The position numbers and the translations under genes were made by a program. From Bacteroidetes bacterium HGW-Bacteroidetes-14 (GTDB lineage Bacteria > Bacteroidota > Bacteroidia > Bacteroidales > UBA932), in assembly GCA_002842655.1 (NCBI GenBank), contig PHDP01000006.1, forward strand, positions 1 through 39,050: a stretch of DNA of 39,050 bases. The letters are read 5' to 3'. Below are positions 1-8,343 of this stretch, piece by piece (the stretch's first letter is position 1; every line of letters begins with the position of its first letter). The notes under the pieces were generated by a model. That model was not told where the DNA came from. It was given only the letters and a program-made list of their open reading frames with translations, and searched no databases.

Positions 1-54
1 ATCGTCTCCGTTGCGCTCCTGTGAGTCATTAATGTCAAAGTCTTCGAAGTACAT
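1..54 (-). CDS. 5' end of an unidentified minus-strand gene (partial)
   Basis: Reading leftwards from an ATG at 54-52 gives 18 uninterrupted codons, MYFEDFDINDSQERNGDD, before the window ends. An acidic, polar N-terminus like this occurs on small Bacteroidota proteins such as the Pur-like DUF3276 family, but 18 residues cannot identify it. Support for a real gene comes from context: a TAnnTTTG box on the minus strand at 87-80 sits 25 bp upstream of the ATG, and the gene is divergent from nusB. Confidence 0.5.
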   Translation of the reverse strand, partial: MYFEDFDINDSQERNGDD

Positions 55-79
55 TTTTGTTTAATTTAGATTTCCCTGA

Positions 80-87
80 CAAAGATA
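80..87 (-). promoter_or_regulatory. Putative -7 box (TATCTTTG) for the leftward partial gene
   Basis: The minus strand reads TATCTTTG, an exact match to the Bacteroides-type -7 consensus TAnnTTTG. A possible -33 TTTG lies at 108-105, giving a 17-bp spacer, slightly shorter than the usual 19-21. It would give a leader of about 20 nt. Confidence 0.5.
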
Positions 88-112
88 AAATTATTTTTTG
101 TGCACAAAAACC

Positions 113-120
113 TATCTTTG
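113..120 (+). promoter_or_regulatory. Putative -7 box (TATCTTTG) for nusB
   Basis: TATCTTTG matches TAnnTTTG exactly and would start transcription near 125, about 24 nt before the nusB ATG at 149. No good -33 TTTG lies 19-21 bp upstream; the nearest TTTG (97-100) is only 12 bp away. The box excludes an upstream start at 98 for nusB, which would precede the promoter. Confidence 0.6.
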
Positions 121-148
121 CAAAATATTAGATTATTTAAAGTTTTTT

Positions 149-1096
149 ATGATTAACAGAAGATTAATAAGGGTAAAGGTTTTCAAGATACTTTTCGGAA
201 GAGTTAACTCCGAATCTGGATCACTAACCGGAGCTGTCAACGACCTTATGACAAGTTGCGAAAAGAGCCTTGAACTTTACTATTTTATTCTCTCTCTGCC
301 AGTTGCCGTTAAAAAGGTGGCCGAAGGGAAGATAGAGGCAGGTTTGAAAAAGTACCACCCTACAGCAGAAGAGGCAAATCCAAATCTGAGATTTGTTCAG
401 AATGCATTTATTTCCAAGCTCGAAGAGAATGAAGAGCTCATCAGGTTTTGTGAAAAGCGCGGACTCAGCTGGAACGATCACTCATCACTTGTTAAAAAGA
501 TTTACGCATCTCTTGTAGCTTCTGACTACTACAATGAGTACATGAATGCAGAAGTTTCAGGTTTTGAAGCAGACGCAGCACTTATATCCCGTTTTTTCGA
601 AGAGGAACTTGAAGAAAATGACGAACTTCACGCTACGCTCGAAGATCTCTCACTCTTCTGGACAGACGATCTTGAGTATGTTGTAAATGTAATTACCAAG
701 AAGATCTCTTCACAAAAACAGAACTCAAGATTCAATCATCCTGACCTGTTTCTCAAGCCGGATGACAGGGAGTATGCAGTTAAGCTTCTGGAGACATCTC
801 TTATCAACTATCAGAATTATGTAAACCTCATGGCTGCATACATTCATAACTGGGAACCGGAAAGACTTGCCGCAACCGATATTGCACTAATTGTACTTGG
901 TATTGCCGAAGCTGTTTCATTCCCGGATATACCGGTTAAGGTAACAATCAATGAGTATGTAGAACTTTCCAAGTTTTACAGCACACCAAACAGCAAGGTA
1001 TTTGTAAACGGGATACTTGACAAGATTATTACCGGCCTTACGGCAGAGGGAAAGATTGAGAAGAGGGGAAGAGGTTTGGTAGGCTCGCCGGAATAA
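149..1096 (+). CDS. nusB: Transcription antitermination factor NusB
   Basis: This 315-residue protein carries the NusB RNA-binding helical fold in its C-terminal third, roughly residues 190-300, including the family-like stretch ending in ILDKIITGL. NusB binds boxA RNA with NusE (S10) in rRNA antitermination. Bacteroidota NusB proteins are about twice the length of the E. coli protein because of an N-terminal helical extension, and this one fits. I chose ATG 149 (MINRRLIRVKVFKILFG) over an in-frame codon at 98 because 98 lies upstream of the likely promoter and RRLIRVKV is the usual N-terminus of these proteins. It heads a tandem plus-strand run with yajC 34 bp downstream. Confidence 0.93.
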   Translation: MINRRLIRVKVFKILFGRVNSESGSLTGAVNDLMTSCEKSLELYYFILSLPVAVKKVAEGKIEAGLKKYHPTAEEANPNLRFVQNAFISKLEENEELIRFCEKRGLSWNDHSSLVKKIYASLVASDYYNEYMNAEVSGFEADAALISRFFEEELEENDELHATLEDLSLFWTDDLEYVVNVITKKISSQKQNSRFNHPDLFLKPDDREYAVKLLETSLINYQNYVNLMAAYIHNWEPERLAATDIALIVLGIAEAVSFPDIPVKVTINEYVELSKFYSTPNSKVFVNGILDKIITGLTAEGKIEKRGRGLVGSPE

Positions 1097-1130
1097 CTAA
1101 ATTTGTATAAATTTTAAAAAAACAGATAAA

Positions 1131-1454
1131 ATGCAATTTCTAACAATTCTACAGGCGCAACCTGCCGGTGCAGGTTCAGGCAACTGGAGCTTCCTCATAA
1201 TGATGGGTCTTATTTTCGTCGTTATGTATTTCTTTATGATTCGCCCTCAGCAAAAGAAACAGAAAGAACTGGTAAAGTTCCGCAACTCACTTGCAAAGGG
1301 AGATAAAGTAATTACAGCAGGCGGTATCTACGGCAGAGTGGTTGAAGTGTCAGAAAAAGACAGCTTTATCATGATGGAGATTGACAGTAAGGTCAAAATC
1401 AAGGTCGATAAATCGTCAATTGTAAAGGATATTACCGATATCCCGCAGAAATAA
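1131..1454 (+). CDS. yajC: Sec translocon accessory subunit YajC
   Basis: This 107-residue protein has the YajC layout: a short periplasmic N-terminus, one membrane segment at about residues 20-37 ending in FFMIRPQQKK, and a cytoplasmic beta domain with GDKVITAGGIYGRVVEV. YajC associates with SecDF and the SecYEG translocon in the inner membrane. Length and the RPQQKKQKE signature match the family closely. The nusB-yajC-YbbR-coaE order is commonly seen in Bacteroidales. secDF is not in the window. Confidence 0.95.
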   Translation: MQFLTILQAQPAGAGSGNWSFLIMMGLIFVVMYFFMIRPQQKKQKELVKFRNSLAKGDKVITAGGIYGRVVEVSEKDSFIMMEIDSKVKIKVDKSSIVKDITDIPQK

Positions 1455-1467
1455 ATACTCCGGCTTT

Positions 1468-2451
1468 ATGATAAAGCTAAGGAAATTCACAATTTCTTAC
1501 GAGAGAGGCAGACAACTATTACTCTTTTTGTTCTGTCTCTTTCTCGCTTTTATCATATGGTCAATTCACAAACTTTCTGAGGAGTACACAGTATACCTGA
1601 AGTACAAGGTGTCAGTGGCCTCAGATCTTACAGCCAGAGCCGCTGAGGCTCAGGCAGAGGAGACTCTTATTGTTCGGGGAAAGTCTACCGGCTTCTATAT
1701 TCTTCAGCATCGCTATTCAGGAGAGCAGAACTCCGTTAAGTTAAGTGTAGAGAGAAGATTGTTCAGAAAATCCAGGTCTGTTCAGGATGGATTTTATCTT
1801 CTTACCTCTGATATCCGCGACAAAATTATTCTCTATCTTGGAGAAAATGTAAATGTTGAGTCTTTTGCCACCGATACTCTGAGTTTTATTTTTCCGGGTC
1901 AGACAAACAAAAGGGTACCTGTCTCGTCAAGAGCTGTTTTATCTTTTGCGCCGCAATATATGGCAGCAGCTCCCGTTAAACTTTCGCCGGATACAGTTAC
2001 AATTTACGGAGAGAGAGCGATTCTTGCAACAATTGACTCTGTCATAACTATGCCAATAAAGCTTGATAACCTCTCTGCCGGAAGTCAGGGTGTTGCAGAA
2101 CTCAAACCCAATGAAGGCGTAAGGTACTCTCATAACGAAGTTCTCTATTCTGTAGATGTTACGAGATATGTAGAGAGAAGCACAATCCTTGCCGTAGAGG
2201 TGACTGAAGCACCTCAGGGCATTACAGTAAAGGTTCAACCAGATGTTGTAACCGTTTACTACAGAGAAAAATTTGGAACAAGCCCCGGAATGTCAGATAA
2301 GATGATGCTTTATATTCCCTATGCAGAGATTGCAAAGTCTCTTAACGGGGTTTTAAAGCCCATACTTAACACAAATGAGGTTAATGTTCTTTCATACCGT
2401 ACTGAACCCGCATTTGTTGAGGTTAAGGCGGCAGGAGATTCTTTAAAATAA
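1468..2451 (+). CDS. YbbR-domain membrane protein (CdaR-like)
   Basis: The 327-residue protein has one N-terminal membrane segment (about residues 16-32, LLLFLFCLFLAFIIWSI) followed by a long extracytoplasmic beta-rich part. Repeats resembling YbbR domains are visible (PVSSRAVLSFAPQYMAAAPVKLSPDTVTIYG and a second copy near residues 230-265). In Firmicutes, YbbR/CdaR stimulates or restrains the c-di-AMP synthase CdaA encoded next to it. No cdaA is adjacent here, so a link to c-di-AMP is only inferred. The gene follows yajC by 13 bp and precedes coaE by 7 bp, so co-transcription is likely. Confidence 0.8.
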   Translation: MIKLRKFTISYERGRQLLLFLFCLFLAFIIWSIHKLSEEYTVYLKYKVSVASDLTARAAEAQAEETLIVRGKSTGFYILQHRYSGEQNSVKLSVERRLFRKSRSVQDGFYLLTSDIRDKIILYLGENVNVESFATDTLSFIFPGQTNKRVPVSSRAVLSFAPQYMAAAPVKLSPDTVTIYGERAILATIDSVITMPIKLDNLSAGSQGVAELKPNEGVRYSHNEVLYSVDVTRYVERSTILAVEVTEAPQGITVKVQPDVVTVYYREKFGTSPGMSDKMMLYIPYAEIAKSLNGVLKPILNTNEVNVLSYRTEPAFVEVKAAGDSLK

Positions 2452-2458
2452 TACAGCT

Positions 2459-3064
2459 ATGTTCTGTTTTGCAGTCACTGGAGGTATTGGCAGCGGAAAG
2501 TCCTACCTGGTTAGGTTGATGGAGGCTTTTGGCATACCTGCGTACATTGCAGACATAAGGGCAAAAGAGCTTTACAAAACAGATTCTGTTTTGCTTGGCC
2601 GCCTTGTAAAACTGCTTGGCAATGAAATTCTGCATAACGGAGAGCTGAGAAGGGAGATAATGGCGGCAAAAATTTTCTCAAACCAGAAATTGCTTTCAAG
2701 GGTTAATGAGATTGTTCACCCCTCCGTTCTGAATGACTTTATGAACTGGCGCACTGTTAAGGAGAGGGAGGGATTCAGCACAGTTATTTTTGAGTCTGCA
2801 ATTTTTCTTGAATCTCCGCTTTTCCACTTTATTGCAGACAAGGTAATTGTGGTTTGCGCACCGGAAGAGGTAAGAATTCAGAGAGTTATGAAGAGAGATA
2901 ATGTATCGGAAGAGCTTGTCAGAGAGAGAATTGCCCGTCAGTGGAACGATGAAAAAAGACAACTGATGGCAGATTTCATTATATTTGCAGACGGAAAAAG
3001 GGCAATAATGCCTCAGATTATTGAGGTTTTCAATAAATCAGGAATAAAACCGGTTTTAAGATAA
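2459..3064 (+). CDS. coaE: Dephospho-CoA kinase
   Basis: CoaE phosphorylates the ribose 3'-hydroxyl of dephospho-CoA, the last step of coenzyme A synthesis. The 201-residue length is typical. The P-loop GGIGSGKS occupies residues 8-15. The lid region containing VMKRDNVSEELVRERIARQ and the later DFIIFADG segment (DxIIxN-like) match the P-loop kinase family. The stop codon overlaps the next start by one base (TAATG at 3062-3066), implying translational coupling to the DnaJ-domain gene. Confidence 0.95.
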   Translation: MFCFAVTGGIGSGKSYLVRLMEAFGIPAYIADIRAKELYKTDSVLLGRLVKLLGNEILHNGELRREIMAAKIFSNQKLLSRVNEIVHPSVLNDFMNWRTVKEREGFSTVIFESAIFLESPLFHFIADKVIVVCAPEEVRIQRVMKRDNVSEELVRERIARQWNDEKRQLMADFIIFADGKRAIMPQIIEVFNKSGIKPVLR

Positions 3065-3789
3065 TGGGTTACGGTAAATGGATTACAGGAGCTCTCGGAT
3101 GGGCGCTCGGAGGTCCCATAGGCGGGATAATCGGCTTCGCAGTTGGCTCAATGTTTGACGGAAAGGGCGAAGTAAGGGGTTCGGCAGGATCATATTCACC
3201 TTCAGAACAGAGGAACAGTTTTCTTGTATCGCTTTTAGTTTTGTCTTCGGCAATAATGAAGGCAGACAAAAGAGTGATGAAAAGTGAACTTGATTATGTC
3301 CGGCTCTTCATTTCGGAGAACTTCGGACCTGATGCTGCTCTTGAATCATCTAAACTCCTGAGGGATATACTCAAGCAGGATGTTGACATTGACGCAGTCT
3401 GCATGCAGATTCGCAGAAACACCAATGCAGCTGCAAGACTTCAGCTGGTTCACTATCTTACCGGAATTGCCAGGGCAGACGGACATGTGAGCAGCGATGA
3501 GCTGCAGCTGCTGAGAAGGATTGCGGCTTCGCTTGCTGTCCCTTCACAGGACAGCGAATCAATTTTTGCCATGTTCGACAAGGGAATTGATGCAGCATAT
3601 CAGGTTCTGGAAATTGAAAAGAGTGCTACCGACGAAGAGGTTAAGAAGGCATACCGCAGAATGGCCGTGAAACACCATCCCGACAAAGTATCAAGTCTGG
3701 GAAGTGATGTTCAGAAATCTGCAGAGGAGAAGTTTAAAAGCATTACTGATGCTTATGAGAAAATCAAGAAAGAGAGAGGATTAGTATAA
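3064..3789 (+). CDS. TerB/DnaJ-domain co-chaperone (DjlA-like)
   Basis: Three parts are visible in 241 residues. A glycine-rich hydrophobic N-terminus (about 8-28, GALGWALGGPIGGIIGFAVG) could insert in or associate with the membrane. A TerB-like helical domain follows (about 50-170), then a C-terminal J domain (about 178-240) with the HPD triad at residues 205-207. This is the DjlA arrangement, in which the J domain stimulates DnaK. It lies between coaE (1-bp overlap) and a DUF5606 gene. Membrane anchoring is inferred; the client is unknown. Confidence 0.85.
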   Translation: MGYGKWITGALGWALGGPIGGIIGFAVGSMFDGKGEVRGSAGSYSPSEQRNSFLVSLLVLSSAIMKADKRVMKSELDYVRLFISENFGPDAALESSKLLRDILKQDVDIDAVCMQIRRNTNAAARLQLVHYLTGIARADGHVSSDELQLLRRIAASLAVPSQDSESIFAMFDKGIDAAYQVLEIEKSATDEEVKKAYRRMAVKHHPDKVSSLGSDVQKSAEEKFKSITDAYEKIKKERGLV

Positions 3790-3807
3790 TAAATAATATA
3801 ACAGATA

Positions 3808-4230
3808 ATGAAAACCAATTTACAGAAGATCCTAACGGTTTCCGGACAGCCGGGACTGTACAGCTTTGTTGCACAGGCGAATGCGGGCGTGGTAGTTGAA
3901 TCCCTTGCAACTAAAAAGCGCACTGTATGCGGAATGAGCGCAAAAATGTCGTCACTTTCGGATATATCGGTATTTACAGAAGAAGAGGATGTTAAGCTGG
4001 AATCCCTTTTTGAAATGATGAAGGGAAAGCTGGGAGAAGAGGCTGCACCATCTGCAAAATCAAATCCGGAAGAGCTTAAGAAATTCTTTTCTGAAGTTAT
4101 ACCCGGATATGACAGAGACAGATTTTATGTCTCTCACATGAAAAAAGTTGTTGAGTGGTACAATACACTCAGGGAATTTGCTTCTCTGGAATTTGAGAAG
4201 GAAGAAGAGGGGAGCGGAGATAGCGAATAA
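3808..4230 (+). CDS. DUF5606 family protein
   Basis: The 140-residue acidic protein begins MKTNLQKILTVSGQPGLY and contains VVESLATKKRTVCGMSAKMSSLSDISVFTEEEDV, which I recognise as the DUF5606 family of Bacteroidota. The N-terminal 60 residues look like a small beta-rich domain, and the rest is helical and charged. No signal peptide or membrane segment is seen. Its function is unknown. It overlaps the rimO start by one base (TAATG), so it is probably translationally coupled to rimO. Confidence 0.8.
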   Translation: MKTNLQKILTVSGQPGLYSFVAQANAGVVVESLATKKRTVCGMSAKMSSLSDISVFTEEEDVKLESLFEMMKGKLGEEAAPSAKSNPEELKKFFSEVIPGYDRDRFYVSHMKKVVEWYNTLREFASLEFEKEEEGSGDSE

Positions 4231-5555
4231 TGGCAAGAAAAGTACAACTTGTAACACTTGGCTGTTCTAAGAACAGAGTAGATTCAGAACACCTTCTCAG
4301 GCAAATGTTTGACACAGGAATCCAGATATCTCCTGAAGGAGAAGATCTGGCAGTGGCAAATGCAGATACAATCATAATCAACACTTGCGGATTCGTAAAG
4401 GATGCAAAGCAGGAGTCTATTGATGCAATTTTTGCTGCAGTAGATGCCAAAAACAGGGGCTATGTAAAGCAGGTATTTGTTTTTGGGTGTCTCTCGCAGA
4501 GATACCGCGAAGAGCTCAGCGAATCAATCCCGGAAGTGGATGGCTTTTTTGGCGCATTTGATTCATTCTCGGTACTGGAGGTACTTGGTGAGAAATGGAA
4601 TCCATGCCTAAATAACCAGAGGTATCTTACAACTCCGCCTCACTATGCATTCCTGAAAATTTCAGAAGGGTGCGACAGAATCTGCTCATACTGCTCGATT
4701 CCGCTAATCCGCGGTGCACATATTTCTGTACCGGAGGATGCCCTTCTTGAAGAGGCGCGCTATCTTGCAGCCAAAGGGGTAAAAGAGCTGATACTGGTTG
4801 CTCAGGATACAACTTATTACGGGGTAGATCTTTATAAAGAGAGACGACTAGCTTCTCTTATGGATAAACTTACCACAATAGACGGAATTGAGTGGCTCAG
4901 ACTTCACTATTCATATCCTGCTGCATTTCCTGAGGCTGTCCTTGATGTAATGGCAAACAATCCAAAAGTTTGCAAATATCTGGACATTCCTCTCCAGCAT
5001 GTGAATGACAAGGTGCTTGCAAATATGCGCCGTTCTGTAGATGGTGCAACAACAAGAGCCCTCATCGAAAAGTTCAGGAAAAAGGTTCCCGGAATTGTTC
5101 TGAGAACAACAATGATTGTGGGTCACCCGGGAGAGGATAAACGTGCCTTCAGAGAGCTGCTCAGATTTGTTGAAGAGGCCAGGTTCGAGAGACTTGGTGC
5201 ATTTACATATTCAGAAGAGGAGGGTACCTGGGGTGCTCAGAATCTGAAGGATACAATCAGGCAGAAAGAGAAGGATGAGAGGCATGCAGAGCTGATGGAG
5301 CTTCAGAGCAGGATCTCATTTGACTTTAACCGGTCCAGAATTGGTTCTGTCGAAAAAGTTATTGTTGATTCGGAGGATGACACGGTTTTTGTAGCGAGAA
5401 GTATGAAGGAGAGTCCGGAAGTTGATGGAGAAATTCTTATCGGAAAAGATACTTTACCCAAGAATTTATCAACCGGGAACATAATTGGTACATTTGTTGA
5501 AGTAGAGATTGAAAAGGCCGGAGAGTACGACCTTACCGGTAAATTTGTTAAATAA
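4230..5555 (+). CDS. rimO: Ribosomal protein S12 methylthiotransferase RimO
   Basis: RimO is a radical SAM enzyme with two Fe-S clusters that methylthiolates a conserved aspartate of ribosomal protein S12. The N-terminal methylthiotransferase domain has its three cysteines in LGCSKNRVDSE (C12), NTCGFVKDAKQES and FGCLSQRY. The radical SAM cluster motif CxxxCxxC is at C148, C152 and C155. A C-terminal TRAM-like segment (about 375-441) follows. The wording GCSKNRVDSE and the 441-residue length favour RimO over the tRNA enzymes MiaB and MtaB; an MtaB is present separately at 32564-33859. Confidence 0.95.
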   Translation: MARKVQLVTLGCSKNRVDSEHLLRQMFDTGIQISPEGEDLAVANADTIIINTCGFVKDAKQESIDAIFAAVDAKNRGYVKQVFVFGCLSQRYREELSESIPEVDGFFGAFDSFSVLEVLGEKWNPCLNNQRYLTTPPHYAFLKISEGCDRICSYCSIPLIRGAHISVPEDALLEEARYLAAKGVKELILVAQDTTYYGVDLYKERRLASLMDKLTTIDGIEWLRLHYSYPAAFPEAVLDVMANNPKVCKYLDIPLQHVNDKVLANMRRSVDGATTRALIEKFRKKVPGIVLRTTMIVGHPGEDKRAFRELLRFVEEARFERLGAFTYSEEEGTWGAQNLKDTIRQKEKDERHAELMELQSRISFDFNRSRIGSVEKVIVDSEDDTVFVARSMKESPEVDGEILIGKDTLPKNLSTGNIIGTFVEVEIEKAGEYDLTGKFVK

Positions 5556-5580
5556 TTACTAACTAAACTTACATTTTGAA

Positions 5581-6327
5581 ATGAAACTGCTGGAAGGAAA
5601 AATAGCTCTTATCACAGGAGCAGCAAGGGGAATAGGTAAAGCTATTGCCATGAAATATGCTTCAGAGGGAGCAAACATAGCATTCACAGACCTTAACGTT
5701 GACGAAAATACAGAAAACACAAAGAAAGAACTTGAGGCATTTGGCGTAAAAGTTCTTGCAATAGGTTCAAACGCAGCCTCATTTGATGAGTCACATGCTG
5801 TAGTTGAACAGGTTGTTAAGGAGTTCGGAAGGATTGATATCCTTGTAAACAATGCCGGTATTACCAAAGATGGCCTCATGATGAGAATGAGCGAACAGCA
5901 ATGGGATATGGTAATTAATGTAAATCTCAAGTCTGCATTCAACTTTGTTCACGCTGTAACACCTGTTATGATGCGCCAGAAAAGTGGATCTATCATTAAC
6001 ATGAGTTCTGTTGTGGGAGTAGGCGGAAACGCTGGTCAGGCCAACTATTCGGCATCCAAGGCCGGTATGATTGGACTTACAAAATCAATTGCCCAGGAGC
6101 TTGGCTCAAGGGGCGTTCGTTCAAATGCAGTAGCGCCCGGATTTATAATTACAGAGATGACCGGCAAACTGCCTGAGGATGTGAAGAAACAGTGGGCAGA
6201 GCAGATTCCTCTCCGCAGGGGAGGTACTCCGGAGGATGTGGCAAATGTTTGTACATTCCTTGCATCTGACATGTCATCATATGTAACAGGTCAGGTTATA
6301 TCTGTTTGCGGCGGAATGAAGATGTAA
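5581..6327 (+). CDS. fabG: 3-oxoacyl-[acyl-carrier-protein] reductase FabG
   Basis: This 248-residue short-chain dehydrogenase performs the NADPH-dependent ketoreduction step of fatty acid elongation. The Rossmann glycine motif TGAARGIGKA lies at about residues 12-21, and NNAG at 90-93. The catalytic Ser143, Tyr156 and Lys160 are all present in the order and spacing of the family. VAPGFIITEMT near residue 180 and the C-terminal GQVISVCGGM are typical FabG. It follows rimO by 25 bp; no other fab gene is nearby. Confidence 0.93.
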   Translation: MKLLEGKIALITGAARGIGKAIAMKYASEGANIAFTDLNVDENTENTKKELEAFGVKVLAIGSNAASFDESHAVVEQVVKEFGRIDILVNNAGITKDGLMMRMSEQQWDMVINVNLKSAFNFVHAVTPVMMRQKSGSIINMSSVVGVGGNAGQANYSASKAGMIGLTKSIAQELGSRGVRSNAVAPGFIITEMTGKLPEDVKKQWAEQIPLRRGGTPEDVANVCTFLASDMSSYVTGQVISVCGGMKM

Positions 6328-6350
6328 TAAACTTAAATAAATACTGAATT

Positions 6351-7172
6351 ATGAAGGCTGATTCAATATCAAGAAATTCTGAAGGAAAGGTAGATAAGAA
6401 GGGCCTAAAAATTATGATTCAGGTGGATTTTGAGGGTGTGGCCGGGATAGTCAATTTTGATGAAATCTATCCCGGACATCCTCATTTTGACAGAAACTGC
6501 ACAATGCTAACCCAGGAGGTTAATGCCGCCATTGAGGGAGCTGTTGCAGCAGGTGCCACCACCATTGTAGTCAGAGACGGACACGCAGGGAATATCAATG
6601 TAGATCCTCTGCTTCTGGACCGCAGGGCAATGCTCACAAGGGGACGTGTTCCCGGAACACCTCACACAATGGTTCTTGGCATAGATGATACATTTGATGC
6701 GCTTCTCTTTATTGGCGCACATGCAAGGGCAGGAGAGCAGATGGGAACCCTCTCCCACACAATGTCCCTTAAGGTTGCAGATCTTAAAATCAACGGCAGG
6801 CCAATCTCTGAACCTGCATTTAACTCACTTTACGCATCAAAGTTTGATGTCCCTGTGGTATTTGTTGCCGGTGACAATACCGCATGCAAAGAGGCAAAGG
6901 CAGACTTTGGCGATATTGAGACAGTGGTTACCAAATATGCGTTTGGCAGAACCTGTGCAATGAGTAAATCTCCCTATGTTGTGAGGGAGGAGATTAAAGC
7001 AGCCGCAGAGAGAGCACTGAATAATCTAAGTAAAGGTTGTGTTTTCAGGCTGAATGCCCCTTACAAAATGGAGGTTAAGGTATACGGAGAGAATCCGGAG
7101 GAGATAACCACAGTAGAGTACGAATCTGATGTACTTGAAGATGTAATGAAAAAATTCTGGGAAAATCTTTAA
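6351..7172 (+). CDS. M55 family D-aminopeptidase (DppA-like)
   Basis: The 273-residue protein matches the zinc-dependent M55 peptidases typified by Bacillus DppA, which cleave D-Ala-D-Ala and related D-dipeptides. Likely metal ligands are Asp26 and Glu28 in VDFEGVAG, His78 in RDGHAGN and His124 in GAHARAG. No signal peptide is seen, so a cytoplasmic location is likely. The first 21 residues are polar and not obviously part of the fold; the internal Met22 (codon at 6414, MIQVDFEG) could be the true start. Recycling of peptidoglycan-derived D-peptides is a plausible role but is inferred. Confidence 0.88.
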   Translation: MKADSISRNSEGKVDKKGLKIMIQVDFEGVAGIVNFDEIYPGHPHFDRNCTMLTQEVNAAIEGAVAAGATTIVVRDGHAGNINVDPLLLDRRAMLTRGRVPGTPHTMVLGIDDTFDALLFIGAHARAGEQMGTLSHTMSLKVADLKINGRPISEPAFNSLYASKFDVPVVFVAGDNTACKEAKADFGDIETVVTKYAFGRTCAMSKSPYVVREEIKAAAERALNNLSKGCVFRLNAPYKMEVKVYGENPEEITTVEYESDVLEDVMKKFWENL

Positions 7173-7175
7173 ACC

Positions 7176-8153
7176 ATGAAAAAAGGTATATTGAAAAATC
7201 TGGCACTGGTGCTCATATCTGCAGCCCTGTTGTCCTCATGCGGCCCTGTAGTTCATTTCTTCAATGTTGATGAAAGAGTTCCTGCAATAATACCCATTGA
7301 GCTGGAAGAGGGGAATATTGCCGTATTCTCAACAATTACCTCTCTGACCGATTCTGCCGGACAGAAAACTGAAAGATTTGGACTGGACTCGCTGCTCATG
7401 GTTAAGGTAGCTGCAGGACTTGCAGCTGGAATAGAGGAGAATCTGTTTCTTGATTCAGGTTCTGTAGGCATATTCAACCACTACGGAGACAAAAACAGAG
7501 ATTTGCTTAATCCTCGTTATATTGAGTCCCTCTCTCTCAATTCAGAGGCTCAGGTTATGTTTGTGATTGAGGACCTTAAAGTGGAACCACTCAGAATTCT
7601 CAAGTTAAAAGGTGCTCTTGTGAATACAAATCCTGCACTTTCATATGTATATATGCCTGTTTCAATTGATGTAAGCGTTTATGACGGTGTAAACCTTGCA
7701 ATTCTGGGTTCTCACAATTTAAAGGATACAATTTACTGGGAGATCTTTTCAAAGCAGGATTTACGGGAGGAGGCTATACAGGCAAGGCTTTATGAATCAA
7801 TGGTAAACATTTCTGCTGCTCTTGGCAGTCAGATCTCCAGGGTGTTTTTCCCTTCATGGAATCCGCAGGAGAGATACCTTTATACCTTTGGAAATCCGCA
7901 GTGGAATGCAGCACTGAAATATTCAGACGAGTTCAAGTGGAGAGAGGCGATGCACATTTGGCTCGACGAGGTGGAAACCGGAAACAGGATGAAGTCTGCA
8001 GCTGCATCATTTAACATAGCTGTTTCTCTTGAGATGATGGAGAAGTATGACCTGGCCCTTGAGTGGCTAAATTATGCAGAGAAGTGCTTTCCACTGGAAG
8101 GTATGGATGGTTATAAATCAATCTTAACCAGAAAGCTTGAAAAACAAAACTAA
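7176..8153 (+). CDS. Outer-envelope lipoprotein with TPR-like C-terminus (DUF6340-like)
   Basis: The 325-residue protein starts with a lipoprotein signal peptide: KK at the N-terminus, a hydrophobic stretch, then the lipobox LSSC with acceptor Cys22. The middle is a beta-rich region without a motif I can name. The C-terminal 90 residues (SDEFKWREAMHIWLDEVETG onward, with AASFNIAVSLEMMEKYDLALEWLNYAEKCF) look like two TPR-type helical hairpins. It resembles the Bacteroidales DUF6340 lipoproteins. Function is unknown; protein-protein contacts at the envelope are likely. Its 3' end overlaps the next gene by 17 bp. Confidence 0.8.
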   Translation: MKKGILKNLALVLISAALLSSCGPVVHFFNVDERVPAIIPIELEEGNIAVFSTITSLTDSAGQKTERFGLDSLLMVKVAAGLAAGIEENLFLDSGSVGIFNHYGDKNRDLLNPRYIESLSLNSEAQVMFVIEDLKVEPLRILKLKGALVNTNPALSYVYMPVSIDVSVYDGVNLAILGSHNLKDTIYWEIFSKQDLREEAIQARLYESMVNISAALGSQISRVFFPSWNPQERYLYTFGNPQWNAALKYSDEFKWREAMHIWLDEVETGNRMKSAAASFNIAVSLEMMEKYDLALEWLNYAEKCFPLEGMDGYKSILTRKLEKQN

Positions 8154-8328
8154 GGAGAGCGCAGTAAGGCGTCACAGAAAGACTATTCTTTTCAACGATA
8201 AGGAGATGGAGGCAATCCAGACCTATTGCAGGCGATACAAGGTTAAATCGCAGGCCAAGTTCTGCCGTGAAGCTATTATCTCCACTATTCTCCGTCAGTT
8301 CGACGAAGACCATCCAACTTTATTCTGA
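8137..8328 (+). CDS. Small basic ribbon-helix-helix-like protein
   Basis: The 63-residue basic protein begins at a TTG (8137), with no in-frame ATG before residue 24. The sequence RHRKTILFNDKEMEAIQTYCRRYKV followed by SQAKFCREAIISTIL has the beta-strand plus two-helix layout of ribbon-helix-helix DNA-binding proteins. I recall similar short proteins ending in HPTLF in Bacteroidales. It overlaps the lipoprotein gene by 17 bp in another frame and ends 8 bp before the rnpB terminator on the other strand. It could be a transcriptional regulator; no toxin partner is adjacent. Confidence 0.7.
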   Translation: MKNKTKESAVRRHRKTILFNDKEMEAIQTYCRRYKVKSQAKFCREAIISTILRQFDEDHPTLF

Positions 8329-8336
8329 TTTATTTT

Positions 8337-8343
8337 AAAAAAA
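8337..8343 (-). terminator. U-tract terminator of RNase P RNA
   Basis: Seven A residues on the plus strand give a U7 tract on the minus strand immediately after the closing P1 helix of RNase P RNA (GACCCACC). P1 plus the U tract would act as an intrinsic terminator. Confidence 0.7.

Noticed and set aside
5571-5579. TACATTTTG before fabG as a promoter
   Set aside because: The spacing inside the motif is one base too long (TA, three bases, TTTG), and the gene follows rimO closely in a tandem run.
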